Assembly: GCA_037131955.1 (NCBI GenBank)
Contig: JBAXQC010000010.1
Coordinates: forward strand, 1-57,903
Direction of reading: 5' to 3'
DNA: 57,903 bases
DNA from: CAIMMJ01 sp037131955
GTDB lineage: Bacteria > Bacteroidota > Bacteroidia > UBA4408
Below are positions 35,268-41,737 of this stretch, one piece after another. The position numbers and the translations under genes were made by a program. The notes under the pieces were generated by a model. That model was not told where the DNA came from, did no database searches, and saw nothing but the letters and a program-made list of their open reading frames with translations. Position 1 is the first letter of the stretch. Every line of letters begins with the position of its first letter.

Positions 35268-36784
35268 TATATATATTCAATTATTGTTTTTCGTTGCATT
35301 GGATCCATGTCATTAATTTGCGGATCGGTATAAAAGGAATCGTTTCTGTAATGTGTTGTTGAAATTTCTTCAATTATAGCTCCTGATTCACTCCAAAAAG
35401 CATGTTTTACTCCTCTTTCTACGGTTACAATATCTCCTTTTTTTAATTCAGATTTTATCCCATTCAATGATATTCCAAGCTTTCCGCTTAATACATGAAA
35501 GGTTTCTTCTTTTTTAATGTGATATTGTTCCGGATGATTTTGCCCAGGAAAAACAACAATAATTTTTTTGCAATATTCTCTGTTAACCAAGTTTATAATT
35601 AATATCCCAAATTCTCTGAATTTTTCAATTCCATAATGGTGAGACAATTCCATTTCAGCTTTATCATTTAAAACAATTTCTGCTTCTGATAAAAGCCCCT
35701 TTGCTTCGTGAATAATTTTCCTAAGTTTATAAAACGTATCAACTTCTGATTTTTCAAAAATTGCTTCGTTAATTTCATAGTTTTTGTGAGCTATAAAACT
35801 AGCTCTTACTCTTCCAAATTCGCTACTATTCAACTGTCCTTTTTGGCAAGGCATAGCAAAAAATACATCATCCAAATTTATTTTATCTCCTTTATTTATT
35901 TTTGTTTTTGCAAATACTCCACGCTTTAGCGAAAGCAATGATTCACTTTCGGAGTCAGTAACAACTTTTTCGTTTTGTCCGCAAATTGCAAATGCCTTTT
36001 GTGCTTCTAAAACCCATGAATTACATTCTTCTGGATTCATAGAATAATTATTTAGAACAATTGTCTCTGTTGGCAATCCTACATGTCTTTCAAATATTTC
36101 TGCCCCTTTTGCAATGGCAATTTTAATTACATCTATATTGTCTGGTGCTTCGTGTCCAGAATAACCAATAATTACATTTGAATACCTTTTTTTTAATTTT
36201 GAAATAAAATTTAGGTTCAATACTTCATTAGGGCTTGGATAAATTCCAACACAATGCAAAATGGCAAAGTTTGAATCTCTATTTCCCAAATAGCTAACAA
36301 GATTATCTATTTCAAATAACGACAACCCTCCTGTTGATGCAATAATTGGCTTGTGTGTTTTTACAATTTTTTCTAATAAGGGCCAATCGTCGGCACTACA
36401 ACTTGCAATTTTTATTATGTCAATATTATGATCAAGAATTATATCTACCGACGCCTCATCAAAAGGAGTACACATACTAATCATTCCTTCTGATTTTATT
36501 GCCTCTACTAACTTTAGAAATTCAGCGTTTTTAAGTTCAGTAGATAAAAAACGGCCAACATGTTTTGCATTGGTGTCTTTTCTAAAATCTGGGTGAATAA
36601 ATGTATCTAATTGCCTATATTGTAGTTTTACTGCTGCATTTAAATTGTATTTTTTTGCAATTTCCCCCATTGCTTTTATGATGTTTATGCCATGGGTAAC
36701 ATCACCTTGATGGTTGTTAGCAATTTCAAAAATAAATAGATTTTCAAATAAATTTTTAGTGTTATTCATATAACTGTTTTTCAT
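35267..36784 (-). CDS. NeuB-family nonulosonate synthase with SAF and cupin domains
   Basis: 505 residues. A NeuB TIM barrel (about 15-275) begins FEIANNHQGD and includes VKLQYRQLDTF, CTPFDE, KIASC, ASTGG and GYSGH. A SAF (antifreeze-like) domain follows (about 285-345, RGVFAKTKINKGD). A C-terminal cupin (about 390-500) has metal-type residues in HPEQYHIKKEETFH and a later GDIVTVERGVKH. NeuB-type enzymes condense phosphoenolpyruvate with ManNAc or a related 6-deoxy sugar to give sialic, legionaminic or pseudaminic acid; the exact product is not determined. It abuts the CMP-synthetase gene. The second Met (36769) is an alternative start. Confidence 0.88.
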   Translation of the reverse strand: MKNSYMNNTKNLFENLFIFEIANNHQGDVTHGINIIKAMGEIAKKYNLNAAVKLQYRQLDTFIHPDFRKDTNAKHVGRFLSTELKNAEFLKLVEAIKSEGMISMCTPFDEASVDIILDHNIDIIKIASCSADDWPLLEKIVKTHKPIIASTGGLSLFEIDNLVSYLGNRDSNFAILHCVGIYPSPNEVLNLNFISKLKKRYSNVIIGYSGHEAPDNIDVIKIAIAKGAEIFERHVGLPTETIVLNNYSMNPEECNSWVLEAQKAFAICGQNEKVVTDSESESLLSLKRGVFAKTKINKGDKINLDDVFFAMPCQKGQLNSSEFGRVRASFIAHKNYEINEAIFEKSEVDTFYKLRKIIHEAKGLLSEAEIVLNDKAEMELSHHYGIEKFREFGILIINLVNREYCKKIIVVFPGQNHPEQYHIKKEETFHVLSGKLGISLNGIKSELKKGDIVTVERGVKHAFWSESGAIIEEISTTHYRNDSFYTDPQINDMDPMQRKTIIEYI

Positions 36785-37774
36785 TTATAGTTCATTCATG
36801 TTTATTAATCTGTCGTCCACATAATAATCTGCGGCAGGTTTTCCAAATTTTAGTTCGTGGTATTTTACACCCCAAGTTTTTAATTGTTTTGCTGTAACTT
36901 CACTCCAATCAATCCCTGTTTTTGTTCCTCTAGCAGTAAATAAAATTATTGTGTTATTGTTGTCGAACAATTTATTTACTTTATCAATAATTGGTGTGTT
37001 GGGTTCTGCTAAATTGTAATTATTGTTTGGGCTTAATTTTGCAATTACCCCATCAATGTCAAAACAAAATACTTTGTTTTTTTCATTAATTATTTCTTGG
37101 TCAATTTTTATGAAGTCTGAAAAATAATCAATGTCCCAGTTTTCCTTCATCACATAAGCTCCTATAACATTTCCTGTCATAGATTTTTTTTCTTTAATTG
37201 TATTTGCTCTGGTTACATCTATACATGCATTTTGAGAATATACTTTCGGTAAAATTTGTCTGGGTTGATTATATGCCTCAATAATTTGAGATTGCTCAAT
37301 TACTGGTATTAAAACTCCATTATCCATTTTCCACATTTTATATGGAGTTTCATTTGCCTCGCTTACAGAGCGTATTGAATCCCAATTGCTATTTTCAATT
37401 AGCAAATTTATCATTGCATCTAGGTCCTGAACATTTCTTTTTGGATACGTTGGTCTTAAATGAACTACAATATCTGGAATGTAATTTTCTTTGGTACTTA
37501 AATAATCTAAAGCATGTTCAAAAACTTCTAAATCAGTAGAAAAATCTTCAGAAATTTCTGTTGGTCTGATGAAAGGAATTTCTGCGCCAAATGATTCTGC
37601 TATCTGTGCATAATAATTGCTATCCGTGCTTACTATTGTTCTATTTATTAAATTTGAATTTAATGAATCTAAAATGGAATATGCCATTAATGGCTTACCC
37701 AAATAGGAATAAATATTTTTATCTGGTATAGACTTAGAACCGCTTCTTGCTGGTATGATTGATAGAATTTTCAA
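36785..37774 (-). CDS. CMP-nonulosonate synthetase fused to a HAD phosphatase
   Basis: 329 residues. Residues 1-227 are a NeuA-type cytidylyltransferase: IIPARSGSKSIPDKN with the nucleotide-binding loop, LRPTYP and SQNACIDVTRAN. Residues 234-329 form a compact HAD phosphatase with no cap: FDIDG (D239, D241), LFTARG (T280), GKP (K312) and the Asp pair D320-D321. NeuA activates the nonulosonic acid with CTP; the fused phosphatase could remove the 9-phosphate made by a NeuB that uses a 6-phosphate sugar. The start is a TTG (37772-37774). No gap separates it from the NeuB-like gene. Confidence 0.87.
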   Translation of the reverse strand: MKILSIIPARSGSKSIPDKNIYSYLGKPLMAYSILDSLNSNLINRTIVSTDSNYYAQIAESFGAEIPFIRPTEISEDFSTDLEVFEHALDYLSTKENYIPDIVVHLRPTYPKRNVQDLDAMINLLIENSNWDSIRSVSEANETPYKMWKMDNGVLIPVIEQSQIIEAYNQPRQILPKVYSQNACIDVTRANTIKEKKSMTGNVIGAYVMKENWDIDYFSDFIKIDQEIINEKNKVFCFDIDGVIAKLSPNNNYNLAEPNTPIIDKVNKLFDNNNTIILFTARGTKTGIDWSEVTAKQLKTWGVKYHELKFGKPAADYYVDDRLINMNEL

Positions 37775-37796
37775 ATCTAAATTTTATTAAAATTTA

Positions 37797-40178
37797 TTAA
37801 CTAGATAGCATTTTTTTTACCCTTTTAATAAAAGACACTTTTGGAGTCTCATTATAATATGAGTAACCATAACCATAACCGTAACCATAACTTATTGCAG
37901 AAGTATCTCTTCCATTCAATAAAAAGGCAATATTTGTTAATCGTTTTGATTTATTTAAATCGTTTGCAATATGAAGCATTCTTTTGTCTAAATAATTTGC
38001 TTTTACCACATATACAGAGCAGTCTGCAAATTCGTTTAATAATAGAGTATCTGCTACTAATCCAACTGGAGCTGTATCAACAAGAATATAGTCGTAATTT
38101 TCTCGTGCATAATTAAAAATTGCTTCAATTTTTTTGTGCATTAATAATTCTGAGGGATTAGGTGGAATTGGGCCAGATAAGAGGACATCAAAAAGTAAAT
38201 TATCATCATTTTTTTTAATTATAAAATCTTCAATTCTACTAGATTTATCAATTAAAAAATTTGTAATTCCTTTTTTCTCATTCAAATTTAAATATTCTGC
38301 AATTTTTGGATGTCTTAAATCAAATCCTATCAACAGTGTTTTTTTATCTGATAATGCAAATGAAGTAGATAGATTAATGGAGATATATGTTTTGCCTTCT
38401 TTACTAATTGTAGAAGTAATAAAAACTACTTTGGATTTATTGGTACTTGCTTCGCACAAAAATCTAACATTTGTTCTTAGTGATCTATAATATTCTGAAT
38501 GCACAGAATTGTTGTCTTGGTTTATAAATGGGTTTGAACCGTCGCTAATAGGAATATCGCCTAATTGTGGAATTCTGTATTTATCTAAATCTAATTTGCT
38601 TTGAACCTTTGTGTCTAATAAATCTTTGATATAAATAACAATGAACGGTAAAATAAAACCTAGAAAAAACATGGAAGAATAAACTACATTTTTTTTAGGA
38701 GAAATCATAGCTCCTGAGCTAAATGCTGGATCAATAATTTTTGTGTTTGAAACCTTTCCTGCAAGTGTAATATTTGTTTCTTCTCTTTTTTGCAATAGAT
38801 ACAAATACAATGTTTCCTTGATTTGTTGCTGCCTAAAAATATTTCTAAACTCTCTTTCAAATTTAGGAACAGATGCAATTCTATTGTTAATAAGACTTTC
38901 CCTCTTGTTAAGTTCAGCAATATTTATCTCTAGTGTATTTTTTAAATTTTCTAAACTTTCTTTAATGCTGGTTTTTAATTCAGAAATCTGTTTCTGGTAA
39001 TTTTCTACCAAAGGATTTTTTACTCCAGAGTTTTTAACCATCCTCCCAGATTCCAATATTATTTTATTGTATTCTGAAATCAAATTTGCAATACTCATGT
39101 CTTGTAATCCTAAGTTGGAAGGTATTAATTGCATAGGATTATTTCTCTTGGTTAGATCTTCCAGCATAAATTCTACAAGCTTTAATTGACTTCCTAGCTC
39201 AATAATTTTTTTTTCGCTTTCATTCCCCGATTGTAAAAATAATTCCGACTCGGATGTTATATCTGTAAGTTTGTTGTTTTTCTTATAGTTCTCCACATCG
39301 TTTTCTACTTCGCCCAACTCTTGCGAAATAAATTTTATTCGTTCCGATATAAATTCAGATGTATTCTTACTTACGATATCTTTGTCTTCAATTTCCTCTA
39401 AGTCATGCTGCTTTATTATTCGATTAACAATTTCTACCGCTTTAATTGGTATGGGACATTTTAATGAAATATTTAATACACTTGCGGTTTTATTTACTGG
39501 AGAAACTTCAAGGTTTTTTAAGTATAAATTTGCAGCAGTTTCTATGGGTAAAATATTTACCTTAAATGGTTTGTTTAATAAACTACTGTTAAAATATTTT
39601 GTACTATTAAACCTAAGTTTACCTTCTGGCGTTTGAATAGTTTGACCAAAATAAAATTCACCTAAAATTGCTTTTGTTCCTGCATTACTGAGTTGAAATT
39701 TAGAATTGTTTAGTGGATAAATTATCCAATTGCCCATGCCTTGGTTGCAATTGTTCGTGTCTGAGTTCAAACAGTTAACTTCAATTGGAGTATCCTTAAA
39801 TTTTTCGTGATAAATGGGCCTCCCGTAGGAATAATAAAAAATATTTGCATGGAGAGATTTTACGGCAGAAATCATCAAAGAACGAGATTTCAATACTTCA
39901 ATTTCGTTATCAATGTTTTTACCACCTTTTAATAAACCTAAATCTTCAAATACAGAGGACTCATCAATTATTGAACCTCCATTTTTTTCATCCTTAATTA
40001 ATATTTTTGCTGAAGCCTCATACTGTGGAACCTGGTAACTCAAATATGTATACCCCAAACCTACACAGACAATAATACTTAATAAAAACCACTTCCAATT
40101 TTTGAGATATCTATAAATTAGTTCCTTTATATTTATTTCATCAATTTCTACTTCAGTGTATTTTAGTTCTTCCTCCAT
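37797..40178 (-). CDS. wzc: Polysaccharide co-polymerase / tyrosine autokinase (Wzc type)
   Basis: 793 residues. The Wzz domain (about 5-110) starts with a membrane helix at about 33-52. A long coiled periplasmic region follows, and a second helix lies near 500. The BY-kinase domain has Walker A TSTISKEGKTY (about 590), Walker A' LLIGFDLRHP and Walker B YILVDTAPVG. The tail holds a Tyr cluster (about 762-775, repeated Tyr-Gly pairs) as autophosphorylation sites. It controls chain length and export with the Wza-type protein 9 bases upstream. No matching low-molecular-weight phosphatase is in the window. Confidence 0.95.
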   Translation of the reverse strand: MEEELKYTEVEIDEINIKELIYRYLKNWKWFLLSIIVCVGLGYTYLSYQVPQYEASAKILIKDEKNGGSIIDESSVFEDLGLLKGGKNIDNEIEVLKSRSLMISAVKSLHANIFYYSYGRPIYHEKFKDTPIEVNCLNSDTNNCNQGMGNWIIYPLNNSKFQLSNAGTKAILGEFYFGQTIQTPEGKLRFNSTKYFNSSLLNKPFKVNILPIETAANLYLKNLEVSPVNKTASVLNISLKCPIPIKAVEIVNRIIKQHDLEEIEDKDIVSKNTSEFISERIKFISQELGEVENDVENYKKNNKLTDITSESELFLQSGNESEKKIIELGSQLKLVEFMLEDLTKRNNPMQLIPSNLGLQDMSIANLISEYNKIILESGRMVKNSGVKNPLVENYQKQISELKTSIKESLENLKNTLEINIAELNKRESLINNRIASVPKFEREFRNIFRQQQIKETLYLYLLQKREETNITLAGKVSNTKIIDPAFSSGAMISPKKNVVYSSMFFLGFILPFIVIYIKDLLDTKVQSKLDLDKYRIPQLGDIPISDGSNPFINQDNNSVHSEYYRSLRTNVRFLCEASTNKSKVVFITSTISKEGKTYISINLSTSFALSDKKTLLIGFDLRHPKIAEYLNLNEKKGITNFLIDKSSRIEDFIIKKNDDNLLFDVLLSGPIPPNPSELLMHKKIEAIFNYARENYDYILVDTAPVGLVADTLLLNEFADCSVYVVKANYLDKRMLHIANDLNKSKRLTNIAFLLNGRDTSAISYGYGYGYGYSYYNETPKVSFIKRVKKMLSS
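37864..37891. repeat. Hexanucleotide tandem repeat in the wzc tyrosine tail
   Basis: Four six-base units TAACCA (one with a G in place of the last A), plus a partial fifth unit (TAAC). On the coding strand they encode Tyr-Gly pairs. A gain or loss of one unit stays in frame and changes the number of tyrosines. Confidence 0.85.
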
Positions 40179-40187
40179 TGCCTCTGC

Positions 40188-40973
40188 TTATTTGGTAAAT
40201 AAAACTATTAATGTTGCAATTAATGAAACTGCAGAGATAGCAATACCGGTGTTGGAAGAATTAATTAATGAAGAATTTATTTTACTTCTATTAGGTTCTA
40301 CATACACTAAATCGTTTTGCTGCAAATAATATACAGGTGAATTAAACACATCATTTTTAGTAAGATCAATAATAAACTCCTTCTTTTTTCCTTCGGTTTC
40401 TCTAATTACTTTTATGTTTTTTCTTAAGCCGGTAATGTTTAAATCTCCAGCTATTCCTAATGCCTCAATTATTGTAATTTTTTCGTTTGGAATAGTAAAT
40501 GTTCCAGGATTTTTAACATCACCCAAAACAGTGACTTTGTAATTTAGTATTCTAATGAGAATTGTAGGGTTTTGTATATACTGATATAATGATTTTTTTA
40601 ATGAATCAATAGCCTGTGATCTTTTTAATTCTGCTAATTTAATTTTACCTATCACCGGGAAATCTATATAGCCGTCAGGATCAATTAAAAATCCAGATGG
40701 AGTAGGTGCACCCTGAACGTAACCTCCAACTATGCCTGCATTTACCAAAGGCAAATTAAATGGCTTAACTGCTTCTACATCTATTCCTAAAACAGTAATG
40801 GAAAGCAAATCGTCACATTTTAAAATAGGGTTATAGTTTGTATTTACTTGATCTTTAGAATTTAATACTCCCTGAAAATAAACAATTTCTTTTTTTGCTT
40901 TACAACCGTATAACAGCATTGAAATTAACAATACCATTATATGCTTTTTACTGTTTAGTAATTTTTTTTTCAT
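40188..40973 (-). CDS. wza: Polysaccharide export lipoprotein (Wza type)
   Basis: 261 residues. A lipoprotein signal ends at C24 (LLYGC). A Poly_export domain follows (about 45-135, CDDLLSITVLG at its start), then an SLBB domain (about 140-215, VTVLGDVKNPGTF). A C-terminal hydrophobic helix (about 240-258) fits anchoring in a membrane. It forms the export channel or periplasmic part for the glycan. Upstream is GGAGG at 40977-40981, only three bases from the ATG. The second to fourth codons form a nine-base A-tract (40962-40970). The Wzc gene follows nine bases on. Confidence 0.92.
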   Translation of the reverse strand: MKKKLLNSKKHIMVLLISMLLYGCKAKKEIVYFQGVLNSKDQVNTNYNPILKCDDLLSITVLGIDVEAVKPFNLPLVNAGIVGGYVQGAPTPSGFLIDPDGYIDFPVIGKIKLAELKRSQAIDSLKKSLYQYIQNPTILIRILNYKVTVLGDVKNPGTFTIPNEKITIIEALGIAGDLNITGLRKNIKVIRETEGKKKEFIIDLTKNDVFNSPVYYLQQNDLVYVEPNRSKINSSLINSSNTGIAISAVSLIATLIVLFTK

Positions 40974-41016
40974 AGGCCTCCAATAGGAAGTGCAATAATG
41001 GGTAATAACTAAAGTA

Positions 41017-41616
41017 TTATAGAAATAGGCTAAAACCTATGGTATGAAGAAAATGATTTGAATTATTTTTAATCAAGGGTTTTCTTAATCCAAATTTTGC
41101 TGCGCTCTCTATATTAATACCAACATTCTTAATTATTTTTACATATAATCCCCCACCAAAGTTCAAACTTCCTGATTTTGGAGCATTAAGTCTATTAACA
41201 TCAACCGTTGAGAAACCTAAGCCATTTAAAAAATACAAATTAAAATGTTTGTCTTTAATTCCTATTCTGCCATTAAGGTCAAAAGAAAAAAACAATCTGC
41301 TGTAGGGTAAAGTTACATTGTTAACTTCTTGAAAAGATTTAAATCTATTAAAACACATTACCGCACTAACGCTAAAGTTTTTATAGATGTTCTTATCTAC
41401 CTTTAATGACAATGGTATAATATTTTTGTTTAGGGATTTGAAAGAATATGAATCAGGATTGCCATCATTGTCAACAAAAACCCAAGACATTGTGCAAATG
41501 GTTTGAGAATTCTTTAGCCTCTCTATTAATTTTTTCTTTTTGTCAAGCTCTTGCGCCTGTGCAACCTGGCTTATGGAGCAGAATAAAAGTAAAAATAAAC
41601 TTAATCTAAATCTCAT
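41017..41616 (-). CDS. Outer-membrane beta-barrel protein, unknown function
   Basis: 199 residues. A signal peptide (about 1-21, ending AQAQ) precedes strands of alternating hydrophobic and polar residues and a C-terminal GFSLFL, the aromatic/hydrophobic end of a BAM substrate. It looks like an eight-stranded barrel but I do not recognise a specific family. It is 43 bases upstream of the Wza-type gene and is the first gene of the long minus-strand run, preceded by a consensus -7 box. It may be a porin-like or structural partner of the exporter, or unrelated. Confidence 0.7.
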   Translation of the reverse strand: MRFRLSLFLLLFCSISQVAQAQELDKKKKLIERLKNSQTICTMSWVFVDNDGNPDSYSFKSLNKNIIPLSLKVDKNIYKNFSVSAVMCFNRFKSFQEVNNVTLPYSRLFFSFDLNGRIGIKDKHFNLYFLNGLGFSTVDVNRLNAPKSGSLNFGGGLYVKIIKNVGINIESAAKFGLRKPLIKNNSNHFLHTIGFSLFL

Positions 41617-41632
41617 TTTTTGTGATTTTTTA

Positions 41633-41640
41633 CAAAATTA
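41633..41640 (-). promoter_or_regulatory. Candidate -7 box upstream of the polysaccharide operon (TAATTTTG)
   Basis: On the minus strand this is an exact TAnnTTTG, 17 bases from the start of the outer-membrane protein gene, implying a leader of about 10 bases. The -33 element is unclear. It could drive all the genes down to 13017, because no internal gap exceeds 45 bases. Confidence 0.5.
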
Positions 41641-41737
41641 TGAAAAAGTTTCAAAAATGGACAGAAAATTAGACCAATGAACAAATTACACGGTTAACTT
41701 ACATTTTTTATAGATTGGAAGAATTTTTATTTGGTAA

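Noticed and set aside
13017..41616. Locus as a recently acquired mobile island
   Set aside because: The central part looks more AT-rich than neighbouring housekeeping genes, but no integrase, transposase, direct repeats or tRNA attachment site flank it.
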